Source: Paenibacillus cellulosilyticus (GTDB taxonomy: Bacteria > Bacillota > Bacilli > Paenibacillales > Paenibacillaceae). From it: a DNA stretch of 64,000 bases. Positions within the stretch are counted from its first letter, which is position 1. Each line of letters opens with the position of its first letter. The stretch spans positions 237,593 to 301,592 of the forward strand of contig NZ_QGTQ01000004.1 of assembly GCF_003182255.1 (NCBI RefSeq), written 5' to 3'. Positions 1 to 10,656 of the stretch are shown piece by piece. The notes below the pieces were generated by a model. The model was not told the origin of the DNA. It searched no databases and saw only the letters and a program-made list of their open reading frames with translations. Made by a program: the position numbers and the translations under genes.

Positions 1-6
1 ACGGTT

Positions 7-447
7 TTAACCGCGCTCCAAATGCGATACAAGCGCCCGCAGACCAAGCAAATAGCTGTCTGCACCAAATCCTGCGATTTGACCAACGGCGATCGGTGCG
101 ATAACCGAAACATGCCGGAACGCTTCCCGCTTATGAATGTTCGACAGATGCACTTCGACAACCGGCAAAGCAACCGTGCTGAGCGCATCGCGCAGCGCGT
201 AGCTGTAATGCGTCCATGCTCCTGGATTAATGAGAATGCCGTCGGCACGGCCGAAAGCCTCATGAATACGATCGATCACTGCACCTTCATGGTTGGATTG
301 AAAAAATTCAATCGCAACGCCAAGCTCTTCGCCCAGCTGGCGAACGCGTTCTTCGATTGCGGCGAGCGTGTCCGAGCCGTAAATGCCTGGTTCCCGAACA
401 CCCAGCATGTTCAGGTTAGGGCCATTCAGTACGATAATTGTGCGCAT
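7..447 (-). CDS. aroQ: Type II 3-dehydroquinate dehydratase
   Basis: Dehydrates 3-dehydroquinate to 3-dehydroshikimate in the cytosolic shikimate pathway. The 146 residues carry the family marks in order: NGPNLNMLG at 8-16, the catalytic Tyr23 in GIYG, NHEG with His53, NPGAWTHYS in the 70s-80s and the EVHLSN histidine near 100. The length is normal for the dodecameric type II enzyme. The ATG follows GGAGGATCAGC. The neighbours yqhR and yqhQ match the Bacillus yqh cluster, where yqhS is this enzyme. The gene lies at the window edge but its stop codon is inside. Confidence 0.95.
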   Translation of the reverse strand: MRTIIVLNGPNLNMLGVREPGIYGSDTLAAIEERVRQLGEELGVAIEFFQSNHEGAVIDRIHEAFGRADGILINPGAWTHYSYALRDALSTVALPVVEVHLSNIHKREAFRHVSVIAPIAVGQIAGFGADSYLLGLRALVSHLERG

Positions 448-555
448 GCTGATCCTCCTTGCGGCGACTGCCGCTCTATACCGAGCAAAAGTCCAATAGC
501 CATTTTACCACAAGCCTCAGCCGTTTGAGAAGAGTTTCCTACATGCGCCGGTTGA

Positions 556-1137
556 TCAGGACGGTTTAGGCATTTTGAAAGCGAAAGGTTCACGGGAAGC
601 CTCATCCGTAAATTCGAACGCAATCGTGTAGCCGATGAAGATGCCCCATAGCAGAAAAATACACAGTTCGGTCAGTAGTGTATTCCAACCAATCATCGTC
701 AGCTTATCCATCATGCCAAGCGCTGGACCAACGAAGCCAAAGATGACGACCCACCATAGAAACCCATACACAACTCCCATATGCGGTCCGCGGATTCGGC
801 CAAACAGGGCAAAATATAGCAGCGCGCTAATCATGCTGAACACAATAAACACGCCGATACCTACCGCATAACCCCACCCCGTCTTCAAAAAAGACAGTTG
901 GAAGAATGGATCAGCCAACAAACCAGGTGTAAGCTTCGTAAATTTGAGCCAGTAGGCGACTCCGCGAAAGGTCCCCCAGATTAGTCCTGCAAAAAAACCA
1001 AGCGATAAACAAAAGGTTAGCGGGTTCGTATGGCCTTCCTTATCGCTGCTGCCGTGGGATCTGCTATTGCTCCCATTGTTACCGCCATCGTTCGAACGCG
1101 TATCTCTTGTGCTCCATACCTTCGCATGCTTGTTCAT
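556..1137 (-). CDS. yqhR: YqhR-type conserved membrane protein
   Basis: A 193-residue integral membrane protein of unknown function. A polar, Ser/Asn/Gly-rich N-terminus of about 35 residues precedes four hydrophobic stretches (about 42-65, 95-118, 123-145 and 155-180). The ATG follows GGAGGGCTTACAAC. The assignment rests on its place between aroQ and the divergent yqhQ, as in Bacillus, together with its size and topology. There is no catalytic motif, so no function is proposed. Confidence 0.7.
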   Translation of the reverse strand: MNKHAKVWSTRDTRSNDGGNNGSNSRSHGSSDKEGHTNPLTFCLSLGFFAGLIWGTFRGVAYWLKFTKLTPGLLADPFFQLSFLKTGWGYAVGIGVFIVFSMISALLYFALFGRIRGPHMGVVYGFLWWVVIFGFVGPALGMMDKLTMIGWNTLLTELCIFLLWGIFIGYTIAFEFTDEASREPFAFKMPKPS

Positions 1138-1360
1138 GTTGTAAGCCCTCCCCTAGCTCCTGTACATACGCCCCTTCAATTGCGCGAGCTGTACAGATTA
1201 TGCAGAATGTGCAGGTTATCGTATTTAGTATGGCAAGAACCGACTAACGATAACCGCATACAGCAGGTGGCAAACGTCTATTTTATCAAGTACAATAGAT
1301 GTATAGTCGCACAATCGCTTATACGCGTCATGCGCATCTCATAAGGAAGGTGAATCCCTC

Positions 1361-2350
1361 TTGCCGCAATCAAACAGCATATATGGCGGGCAAGCCGTTA
1401 TTGAAGGCGTTATGTTCGCGGGCAAACATGTGAATGTAACTGCCGTCCGCCGTAAAAATGATGAAATTATTTTTTATGAGGTCCCTCGAACGACCAAAAG
1501 ATGGATTCAGCCACTAAAAAAAATACCGCTCGTTCGCGGTGTTGTCGGCATTTTGGAATCGAGCGCTAAAGGATCGCAGCATTTGAATTTCTCAGTTGAG
1601 GCCTACGCCGAGGACGAAACAGCGGACGAGAAATCAGAGAAGGATGTTACGACTTCCAGTACGACATCTGATGCCAAGGAAGAGAAGAAATCAGGACTCA
1701 GCCTGACTGCTATATTCGGCGTCGCTATTGCAGGTATCATCTCGTTTGTAGTCGGAAAAGCAATCTTCACACTTGTGCCAGCTTTAGTTGAACAAATGCT
1801 ATTTGGACAATCATTCAAGAATATAATATTACACAACCTTATCGAAGGACTTATCAAGATTATTTTCTTGCTCGTCTACTTGTACGCCATCTCCTTGACG
1901 CCGATCGTCAAACGGTTGTTCCAATACCATGGCGCCGAGCATAAAGTCATCAGTGCTTACGAAGCGGGCGTTGAGCTTACCGTCAAAAATGTTCAGCGCT
2001 TCACCAGACTGCATTACCGCTGCGGAAGCAGCTTCATTGTATTCTCCGTTCTCGTAGGTGTAATCGTCTACTCCTTCTTCACTTGGGATACGCTCTGGGA
2101 ACGCATTTACTTGCGTTTGCTGCTGCTGCCGGTCGTACTCGGCGTTTCGTATGAGGTGCTTCGCTTCACGAATGCGCTTCGTGAAGTTCCAGTGCTGCGA
2201 TTCCTTGGCTATCCTGGCCTGTGGCTGCAGAAGCTGACGACCAAAGAGCCAAACGACGAGCAAGTAGCGGTATCCATTGCTTCCTTCAATCGGATGCGCG
2301 AAATCGACCGTCAGGTAGAACAAGGTGAAACGACTGCCGCCGTCTCTTAA
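1361..2350 (+). CDS. yqhQ: DUF1385 membrane protein YqhQ
   Basis: A 329-residue DUF1385 protein of unknown biochemical function. Visible family motifs are YGGQAVIEGVMFAGK near the N-terminus, the central QYHGAEHKVISAYEAG and LHYRCGSSFIVFSVLVG. An acidic, low-complexity loop (about residues 85-112) separates the N-terminal domain from the membrane segments. The start is TTG, supported by AAGGAAGGTG eight bases upstream. It is divergent from yqhR across about 220 bases that must hold both promoters. Confidence 0.88.
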   Translation: MPQSNSIYGGQAVIEGVMFAGKHVNVTAVRRKNDEIIFYEVPRTTKRWIQPLKKIPLVRGVVGILESSAKGSQHLNFSVEAYAEDETADEKSEKDVTTSSTTSDAKEEKKSGLSLTAIFGVAIAGIISFVVGKAIFTLVPALVEQMLFGQSFKNIILHNLIEGLIKIIFLLVYLYAISLTPIVKRLFQYHGAEHKVISAYEAGVELTVKNVQRFTRLHYRCGSSFIVFSVLVGVIVYSFFTWDTLWERIYLRLLLLPVVLGVSYEVLRFTNALREVPVLRFLGYPGLWLQKLTTKEPNDEQVAVSIASFNRMREIDRQVEQGETTAAVS

Positions 2351-2435
2351 GGCGCAGAAAGTTTCATTCCGGTCAATCGAAAGCCTCTTAAATTACGTAT
2401 AGGTACGGAACAATCGGCAGAGAGGGTGGGGTATT

Positions 2436-2744
2436 ATGGTACGGCGGAACAAGGATTCAATTTGGGGCATCGTCGTAGTCGCTTTGGTATTTCTTGGACT
2501 CGCTCAGATTATGCGGTCAGGGGTATGGACGGTGTTCGTCCTCCCGGCAGTCATTCTGGGCGGAATATTATTGCTGTACTTGTACCCGCCCGGTCGAGCC
2601 CGTGGTTATCGAGCTAGCAATCCAAAGCCTAAGCCGTCTTCGCGGACTACACGTAATCATGCAAAGCCTCGCTCTCGCAAGCCGGCGCCATTCAAGGTTA
2701 TTGAGGGCGGTAAGGATGACGATCAGTATCCGCGTTACCACTGA
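2436..2744 (+). CDS. Small hypothetical membrane protein
   Basis: A 102-residue protein, not recognised. It begins with a basic stretch (MVRRNKD), then two closely spaced hydrophobic helices (about 9-26 and 30-47), then a basic, proline/arginine-rich tail ending in an acidic GGKDDDQY stretch. The ATG has GAGAGGGTGGGG upstream. It follows yqhQ by 85 bases on the same strand and may be cotranscribed. A competing frame starting at 2426 lacks a plausible protein composition. Confidence 0.6.
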   Translation: MVRRNKDSIWGIVVVALVFLGLAQIMRSGVWTVFVLPAVILGGILLLYLYPPGRARGYRASNPKPKPSSRTTRNHAKPRSRKPAPFKVIEGGKDDDQYPRYH

Positions 2745-2790
2745 GATTGGAGGGGCTTGGCCCCTCCCACCCCTTTAATTTCGAGTTTCT

Positions 2791-2931
2791 CTACCCACCT
2801 AAATCCTCCCTGCTAGGGAGGACCCCCGGGGACTCCCGTCCCCGGGACCCCGGAAGGGGAAACGTGAGATGGGCAGAGACGCGATATCGTACTTAAGTGG
2901 TGGGGACCGCGTGCCCCTTTGGGGCAAAGCT
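2791..2931 (+). repeat. Structured intergenic repeat, copy A
   Basis: A 141-base noncoding element with a second copy at 49314-49453. The first ~70 bases are almost identical in the two copies and can fold as CCTCCC-TGCTA-GGGAGG followed by a G/C-rich hairpin. The last ~25 bases (CGCGTGCCCCTTT.GGGGCA.AGCT) are also shared and form GCCCC/GGGGC. The middle (about 2864-2908) does not match. It lies between converging genes and just before a strong terminator. It may be a mobile REP-like element or a structured RNA; its identity is unknown. Confidence 0.75.
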
Positions 2932-2977
2932 AACTGTTGTTCTTGATAAGTGTGTTATAAGTTCCAATACAAGAAAA

Positions 2978-3016
2978 AGGCTGCTCTGACGCGATTGCGT
3001 CGGAGCAGCCTTTTCT
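2978..3016. terminator. Bidirectional rho-independent terminator
   Basis: A perfect-looking stem AAGGCTGCTCTGACGC / GCGTCGGAGCAGCCTT with a four-base loop, A-rich on the left and T-rich on the right. It can stop both the rightward yqhQ-side transcript and leftward mntR transcription. Confidence 0.85.
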
Positions 3017-3018
3017 TA

Positions 3019-3441
3019 TCACTCGTTATCCAATTGGGAACGGATTGCGCGAAGCTCTTCAAGCCTTGTGCTGTCGAGCTTGAAATATTCGACGAGCGTC
3101 TCAATGCAAGTAATCGAATCCCAGCTTAGATGATGCTCGATTCCTTCAACGTCGCGATATATGTTCTCTTCCTGAACGCCAATTATTTCTAAGAATGATT
3201 CCAGAAGTTGATGCCTGTCCACAAGCCTCTTGCCCATCTTCTTGCCCTTGTTCGTCAAGATGAGGCCGCGGTATTTCTCATAAATCAAATAGTTGTCCTT
3301 ATCAAGCTTCTGAATCATCTTCGTCACTGAGGACGGATGAACCTCGAGACCTTCGGCAATATCGGAAACTCTCGCATAGCCTTTCTCATCGATCAGCTTA
3401 TAAATCCGCTCCAAGTAGTCTTCCATGCTCGGTGTCGGCAC
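3019..3441 (-). CDS. mntR: Manganese transport regulator MntR (DtxR family)
   Basis: A DtxR-family, Mn(II)-responsive DNA-binding repressor of manganese uptake. The 140 residues align by eye along their length with Bacillus Mnt[12 protein letters not shown] with the first metal ligands, winged-helix [20 protein letters not shown], the EKYRGLILT wing, and dimer-domain ligands in DRHQLLE and [11 protein letters not shown]. The start chosen is GTG at 3441 (VPTPSMEDY) behind GGGGG; a longer ATG frame adds 28 non-family residues. It is the last gene of a leftward run behind ccdA and the znu genes. Confidence 0.92.
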   Translation of the reverse strand: MPTPSMEDYLERIYKLIDEKGYARVSDIAEGLEVHPSSVTKMIQKLDKDNYLIYEKYRGLILTNKGKKMGKRLVDRHQLLESFLEIIGVQEENIYRDVEGIEHHLSWDSITCIETLVEYFKLDSTRLEELRAIRSQLDNE

Positions 3442-3547
3442 TGGAGAACCCCCTAACTCCCAATGTGCACCTTGTCTTATCGGCGCTGCTCCTAGTATCA
3501 TACAACGTTCATCAAGCGACTGCAACCGAAGGGGGTGTCCATTGGGG

Positions 3548-4261
3548 TTAGAACTTCAACCATTCTGGCGTAAGCATATTGAGCCAAATCGTTATTTTGG
3601 TCATGCGATCGGTAAACAGCAGAATGCCCATCAGCAGCATAATAGCGCCGCCGATCTTCATTAATTTGTCCGAATAACGGAGTATCCATCTCGTCGAACC
3701 AATGAAGAACGCGAGAGCAAAGAATGGGATCGCGAAGCCAAGCGCATACGCGGTTGTCATCTGGAACCAGGTCCCCGGCGATGAAGCTGCAAGCGCAAGA
3801 ATGGCCGTTAATACAGGTCCCATACACGGCGACCAGCCGGCGGCGAATCCGAAGCCGAATACAAAGGCACCGAAATAACCTGGCTTCTTCATACGCAAAT
3901 ACATTTTGCGGTCTTTCATCAATGCTTGCGGTTGAAAAATACCAAGCAGGAACAATCCCATCAGTATGATCAAAATTGCAGACAATTGGCGAATTAACGA
4001 CGAATATTCGCTGAAGAAATCAGCGAAGCGATTCGTACCGTATCCAAGTGTATAGTAAACGACCGAGAACCCGAGTACGAAAAACAACGTATGCGTCATC
4101 GTACGCCATTTGACAATGGCAGGCTTCTCCTCAGCCTTCAATTCGGTTACGGAAACACCGGTTATGTATGACAAGTAGGACGGATACAAGGGCAAGCAGC
4201 ATGGCGAAATGAACGATGCGATTCCCCCGATAAACGCAATTCCAATGTTAACGTCTGTCAA
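3548..4261 (-). CDS. ccdA: Cytochrome c biogenesis thiol-disulfide transporter CcdA
   Basis: An integral membrane protein that passes electrons from cytosolic thioredoxin across the membrane for cytochrome c maturation and spore envelope thiol reduction. 237 residues with six hydrophobic segments. It has the two family cysteine sites, [13 protein letters not shown] near residue 21 and GWSPCMGP near 146. The start is TTG with GGAGTGG upstream. Its place between mntR and a zinc permease is unusual and suggests it was carried into, or shares expression with, the metal locus. Confidence 0.9.
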   Translation of the reverse strand: MTDVNIGIAFIGGIASFISPCCLPLYPSYLSYITGVSVTELKAEEKPAIVKWRTMTHTLFFVLGFSVVYYTLGYGTNRFADFFSEYSSLIRQLSAILIILMGLFLLGIFQPQALMKDRKMYLRMKKPGYFGAFVFGFGFAAGWSPCMGPVLTAILALAASSPGTWFQMTTAYALGFAIPFFALAFFIGSTRWILRYSDKLMKIGGAIMLLMGILLFTDRMTKITIWLNMLTPEWLKF

Positions 4262-4302
4262 CTAGAAACCACTCCAGTCTATAGTTGCTCTATCGACGCC
4301 CG

Positions 4303-5112
4303 TCATCCGCTTATGCGGAAACGGACGCGACCAACGAGCAGCAGCAGCAAAATTGCAATGAGCAGCAATACGATTGTGCCTCCTGGCGCCAAGTTCCAAA
4401 CACCAGCGATTAATAAGCCCGCAATGACGGCAACCTCTGCCACGAGGACAACGGTGAACACGGACTGTCTGAAGCTGCGAGCCGCTACAAGACTGCATGC
4501 CGCCGGAATCGTCAGAAGCGCCGATACAAGCAGCGCGCCGACAATTTTGATCGAAGCGCTAATGACCAACGCGGTCAATACACTCATCATCAAATTATAA
4601 TATCGAACAGGCAACCCGTTAACTGCAGCAGCCTCTTCGTCGAAGGTGAGCAGGAACAGCTCCTTCACATGCAGTCGGATCAGCACAAGAACAACTACCG
4701 TTACAACACCTATAACGATCAGGTCGGTATTATTCAGTGTATAGATGCTTCCGAACATGTAGCTCGTGACTGTCATATTAAAGCCTTTGCCTAGTGTAAA
4801 GAGAAAGGATGCCAGCGCAACACCGCCAGACATAATGATTGCAATCGACAGCTCTGCATAAGTCTTATATGCTTTGCGCAGCTTCTCGATCGCGAAGGAT
4901 GCTGCCAATGCGAATACGAGGCCGACAGCAATCGGGTACACACCGATCAGAAAGCCCAGCGCAACCCCTGCGATGGAAACGTGCGCGAGCGTGTCACCAA
5001 TCATAGATAGTCTACGCAGCACGAGGAATAGCCCCAACAGCGGCGCAGTGACACCGATCAACAATCCGCCGATCAATGCACGTTGAAAAAATTCACTTGT
5101 CAAGATGTCCAA
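4303..5112 (-). CDS. znuB: Zinc/manganese ABC transporter permease
   Basis: The membrane subunit of an ABC-3 family metal importer. 269 residues with eight or nine hydrophobic helices, beginning EFFQRALIGGLLIG and including the LVLRRLSMIGDTLAHVSIAG coupling region. The start chosen is TTG at 5112 behind AGAAGG; it overlaps the ATPase stop by 13 bases, implying translational coupling. A longer ATG frame would add a charged leader read inside the ATPase gene. ZnuB is preferred over MntB because the operon carries a Zur-like box and a His-rich binding protein. Confidence 0.88.
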   Translation of the reverse strand: MDILTSEFFQRALIGGLLIGVTAPLLGLFLVLRRLSMIGDTLAHVSIAGVALGFLIGVYPIAVGLVFALAASFAIEKLRKAYKTYAELSIAIIMSGGVALASFLFTLGKGFNMTVTSYMFGSIYTLNNTDLIVIGVVTVVVLVLIRLHVKELFLLTFDEEAAAVNGLPVRYYNLMMSVLTALVISASIKIVGALLVSALLTIPAACSLVAARSFRQSVFTVVLVAEVAVIAGLLIAGVWNLAPGGTIVLLLIAILLLLLVGRVRFRISG

Positions 5113-5936
5113 GATGTCACGCCTTCTTTCTCTCTCTCCAGCACTTGTCTTAAGTTCTTCAAGCTGTGCGAAATATTCGTCTCCCCGCAATCTTCAAGGT
5201 CATGCGAGTGTCGAACATAAAACTTCAGCTTGCCGCATTCACGCGCAGGCTTGTCTCCTAAATAGCCTTGAATCATGTCCATGTCATGCGACACCATCAG
5301 GAACGTCATGCGGTGATGTTGATGCATATGCTTGATCAGATGAAAGAATCCCGCTTGTGTTTCCGTATCAATGCCGACCGTCGGCTCATCCAGAATAAGC
5401 AGCTCCGGATTATTAATGAGTGCTCTTGCTAGAAACACGCGCTGCTGCTGACCACCCGACAGCTGACCGATCTTCTTCAGTGCGAGATCCTCGATATTCA
5501 TCGCATGCATCGCTTCATCCGCCTTGATCTGATCCGCCTTCGTCAGGCGTCTGAACAATTTGTTACGCCCATACAAACCCGACATAATCACTTCACGCAC
5601 TGTCGCTGGGAACAGCGGATTAAACGAGTTCTTCTGTGGTACATAACCGATACGATGCCAGTCCTTGAACTGCGACGCTGGCGTTCCGAACAACGATATC
5701 GAACCGGATGCCGGCTTCAGCAGTCCAACGATCATACGCAGCAGCGTTGTTTTACCAGCACCATTGCTCCCGATCAACCCAACGAAGTCGCGCTGCTGTA
5801 CGGAAAACGACAGCTTATCAATGACTTGCTGCGACTGATACGAGAACGCAACATCTTTCAACGTAATGATATCGGCATGGCATGTGTTTACAATCGGCTT
5901 CGTTTGCTCACGATCTATTACATAAGGTTCGGGCAT
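5100..5936 (-). CDS. znuC: Zinc ABC transporter ATP-binding protein
   Basis: The cytosolic ATPase of the metal importer, about 278 residues. Walker A is GSNGAGKTT, Q-loop YVPQKNSF, signature LSGGQQQR, Walker B LLILDEP and H-loop MVSHD. A C-terminal tail rich in His and Cys (KLKFYVRHSHDLEDCGE) may bind zinc, as in some ZnuC proteins. The ATG at 5936 is preferred over a GTG two codons upstream because GGAGG sits at the right distance. It lies 28 bases after znuA. Confidence 0.92.
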   Translation of the reverse strand: MPEPYVIDREQTKPIVNTCHADIITLKDVAFSYQSQQVIDKLSFSVQQRDFVGLIGSNGAGKTTLLRMIVGLLKPASGSISLFGTPASQFKDWHRIGYVPQKNSFNPLFPATVREVIMSGLYGRNKLFRRLTKADQIKADEAMHAMNIEDLALKKIGQLSGGQQQRVFLARALINNPELLILDEPTVGIDTETQAGFFHLIKHMHQHHRMTFLMVSHDMDMIQGYLGDKPARECGKLKFYVRHSHDLEDCGETNISHSLKNLRQVLEREKEGVTSWTS

Positions 5937-5964
5937 ATTCACCCTCCTTCCATCATCCTTCTAG

Positions 5965-6927
5965 TTATTGTAATGCCTTGAGCAGGTTTTGCAAATTCGA
6001 TTCCATAATGGTAACATAATTGTCACCATTCTTCTGCTGTTTGTCCGTCAATCCTTCAACTGGATTCAGGACGAGCGTTTGCACATCCGCCTCGTTAGCC
6101 AACGTTTCAGCCAGCGTGCTCGACACGAGTTCCTCGAAGAAAATGTATTTCACACCGTTCTCCTTCACGAACTTCGCTAGGTTAAGCAGATCCTGTGCAC
6201 GCGGCTCAGAATCCGGTGACAACCCCATAATCGATTGTTCATTCAGTCCGTAGTCACGAGCCAGGTAACCGAATGCTTGGTGAGAAACGATGATATCCTT
6301 CTTCTGGACCGCGCCCAATTCTCTTGTATACTGCTCATCAAGCGTCTTCAGTTGTTCTACAAGCTTCTCGTAGTTAGCGCTGTATTGTTCTTCATGCGCT
6401 GCGTCAGCCTTAATCAGCATTTGCTTCACATTGTCCGCCATTACAAGCATCGACTTAGGGCTTACCCACGTATGAGGGTCAACGTCCAGATCGCCATGAT
6501 CATGATCATCATCCTCTTCGTGTTCCTCACTGTTACCATCCAACAGTGTAATGCCTTCGCTCATCGCGCCTGTCATGAGCTCCGTATTCTTCGGCAGCCC
6601 TTCGAGGAAATCGTCGATCCAGCCTTCCAGCCCAGCACCATTATAGAGCAGCAGCTGCGCTTTCGCAGCCGTGTCTAGATCGCGGCTCTTCGGACTCCAT
6701 TCATGCGGCTCGACACCAGTCGGAACGAGATTAATAACATTCGCATATTCGCCGCCAATTTCACTTGCCAAATAATAAAGTGGATAAAAGCTTGTAACTA
6801 CATTCGTTTTATCATCAGAAAGCTTCGAAGATGCCGAATTACTACAGCCAGCAATGATCAGTGCCATTGCTGCGATCATAATCAAAGTATAACGCGCTTT
6901 ACTCAATCCTCGCATTGCTAGTTTCAT
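5965..6927 (-). CDS. znuA: Zinc-binding lipoprotein of ABC importer
   Basis: The extracellular solute-binding lipoprotein that captures zinc for ZnuBC. 320 residues with a lipoprotein signal ending IIAGCSN, giving lipidated Cys28. Metal-ligand histidines occur in GVEPHEWSP, DVDPHTWVSP and VSHQAFGYLARDYG. A His/Asp/Glu-rich loop around 135-150 (EEHEEDDDHDHGD) is typical of zinc rather than manganese members. First gene of the znuA-znuC-znuB operon, downstream of a Zur-box palindrome. Confidence 0.92.
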   Translation of the reverse strand: MKLAMRGLSKARYTLIMIAAMALIIAGCSNSASSKLSDDKTNVVTSFYPLYYLASEIGGEYANVINLVPTGVEPHEWSPKSRDLDTAAKAQLLLYNGAGLEGWIDDFLEGLPKNTELMTGAMSEGITLLDGNSEEHEEDDDHDHGDLDVDPHTWVSPKSMLVMADNVKQMLIKADAAHEEQYSANYEKLVEQLKTLDEQYTRELGAVQKKDIIVSHQAFGYLARDYGLNEQSIMGLSPDSEPRAQDLLNLAKFVKENGVKYIFFEELVSSTLAETLANEADVQTLVLNPVEGLTDKQQKNGDNYVTIMESNLQNLLKALQ

Positions 6928-7037
6928 ATTGTACCTGTCTCCATTTCGTTACTCGGTTGCGAGCTTAATCGTAATCGTAATGATAACTATTACGTTTGTC
7001 ATTATACGAGAGGCTCGAACAGTGTGTCAATGCCTAA

Positions 7038-7052
7038 TCGTAGAGATTACGA
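7038..7052. promoter_or_regulatory. Zur-box-like palindrome upstream of znuA
   Basis: TCGTA-GAGAT-TACGA matches the ends and spacing of the Bacillus Zur core TCGTAATNATTACGA. It lies about 110 bases upstream of znuA. Nearer the gene (about 6967-6997) is a second A/T-rich region, CGTAATGATAACTATTACG, with Fur-family half-sites. Zur itself is encoded at 9933-10376. Known: Zur represses zinc uptake genes. Inferred: it does so here. Confidence 0.65.
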
Positions 7053-7183
7053 AAAAGAATATTCATAACTTTATCGTCTCATAAATCTCGCAACTTCGCA
7101 GCAGGAGGTCTATTACCACTATTGGAACATTACGTCCAATCTATTCAATCCATATCCATTTGATTCATAATTCCCTCATGTAA

Positions 7184-7227
7184 AAGACAGCCCTGATCGT
7201 CCTACTATAGGACTTTCAGGGCTGTCT
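7184..7227 (-). terminator. Terminator of metG
   Basis: AAGACAGCCCTGA and TCAGGGCTGTCTT form a 13-base stem around a 19-base loop, starting 13 bases past the metG stop, with T/A-rich flanks on the leftward transcript. Confidence 0.75.
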
Positions 7228-7240
7228 TCACTCACTTGAA

Positions 7241-9590
<2,350 letters not shown>

Positions 9591-9630
9591 AACCTTATGT
9601 CCAAAATATAACGAAACGATCGATAAAATG

Positions 9631-9888
9631 TCAAGGACTGCCGCCCTGCTGCATTCGATTTACTTTCGGTTTGGGCTCAGGCACCGGATCAAATCCGCCA
9701 GGATGGAATGGATGACAGCGACAGATCCGTTTGACCGCGAGCCAAGATCCCCGAACTGCACCATGTTGTTCCAATGCCGTCAATGCGTATTCTGAGCATG
9801 TCGGATAATAACGGCAGGTTGGAGGCTTGAGTGGTGAAATGACACGGCGATAGAAATGGATCGGCACCTTCAGCACTTTATTCATCAT
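9631..9888 (-). CDS. yidD: Membrane protein insertion efficiency factor YidD
   Basis: A short, basic membrane-associated protein that assists YidC-dependent insertion. The 85 residues have the family core [32 protein letters not shown] and [15 protein letters not shown]. The start chosen is the ATG pair at 9888 with GGAGGG nine bases upstream; the longer frame starting at 9930 overlaps the ribosome binding site. It sits 44 bases downstream of zur. Confidence 0.92.
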   Translation of the reverse strand: MMNKVLKVPIHFYRRVISPLKPPTCRYYPTCSEYALTALEQHGAVRGSWLAVKRICRCHPFHPGGFDPVPEPKPKVNRMQQGGSP

Positions 9889-9932
9889 GTTGGCGATCCC
9901 TCCTATCCTGCAGCCGCGTCGGACGCACAATT

Positions 9933-10376
9933 TTATACAGATCGCTGTTCTGCTTCATCTTGTCGACAGTCTTTGCAATAACCGAACACTTCAAACTTGT
10001 GCTTCACAACTTGGAAGTTGTCCGGCACATCGGTCGCATCCATCGGGCAATGCTTAATCGGATATGTCTTGCTGCATTGGAGGCAAATCAAATGGTGATG
10101 GTGATCATGCTCACGGCAGTGCAGCTTGAAGCGTACGCCTTCTTCGAACATAACCTGCTCCAGCACACCAAGCTCCTCCATGACCCGAAGGTTCCGGTAC
10201 ACGGTGTCGAAGCTGAGACCCGAATAAATGCGTCCCATATATTCATATACATCCTTTGGTGTTCTATAACCAGGCGATTCGGCGAACAGCCCTGCCAGCG
10301 TCTTGCGCTGGTCGGTAATGCGCAGCCCCTGCGCAGCCATCTTCCGAACGATCTCTTCCGTCGTCATCGTTTGCAA
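9933..10376 (-). CDS. zur: Zinc uptake regulator Zur (Fur family)
   Basis: A zinc-responsive repressor. 147 residues: winged helix containing [21 protein letters not shown], then the His-rich hinge [13 protein letters not shown], structural cysteine pairs CLQC and CKDC, and KHCPMD and [10 protein letters not shown] typical of Zur rather than Fur or PerR. The start is a TTG behind GGAGGGTTTATT; the ATG three codons in is the alternative. Its probable target, the znuACB operon, is 3 kb away. Confidence 0.9.
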   Translation of the reverse strand: MQTMTTEEIVRKMAAQGLRITDQRKTLAGLFAESPGYRTPKDVYEYMGRIYSGLSFDTVYRNLRVMEELGVLEQVMFEEGVRFKLHCREHDHHHHLICLQCSKTYPIKHCPMDATDVPDNFQVVKHKFEVFGYCKDCRQDEAEQRSV

Positions 10377-10580
10377 AATAAACCCTCCGAATCAAGGAAA
10401 AACGACTGCCCTTGTCTTGTAAAAAGGCGCAATGCGTTTCATTCCAGAGAAATCCAAGCACAAAAATGAGTTGAAAACTTATACTCTCTTGTTCCTCAAG
10501 CAATCTTCTACTGTTCATAATGCCCGAAAATAGATGCATCGTCAATGCGGCGCAACAATTGCACACCTGCAGATGTATGC

Positions 10581-10625
10581 AAAAAGCCGCAGCCAGCATA
10601 CATATTACGTACGCCGCTGCAGCTT
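10581..10625 (-). terminator. Terminator of the stalk-domain gene
   Basis: AGCTGCAGCGGCGTAC ... GTATGCTGGCTGCGGCT forms an imperfect long stem followed by TTTTT on the leftward transcript, about 30 bases past the stop. Confidence 0.75.
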
Positions 10626-10656
10626 ATTAGGTCAGGAGCTGCCGTTCTATTCCATT

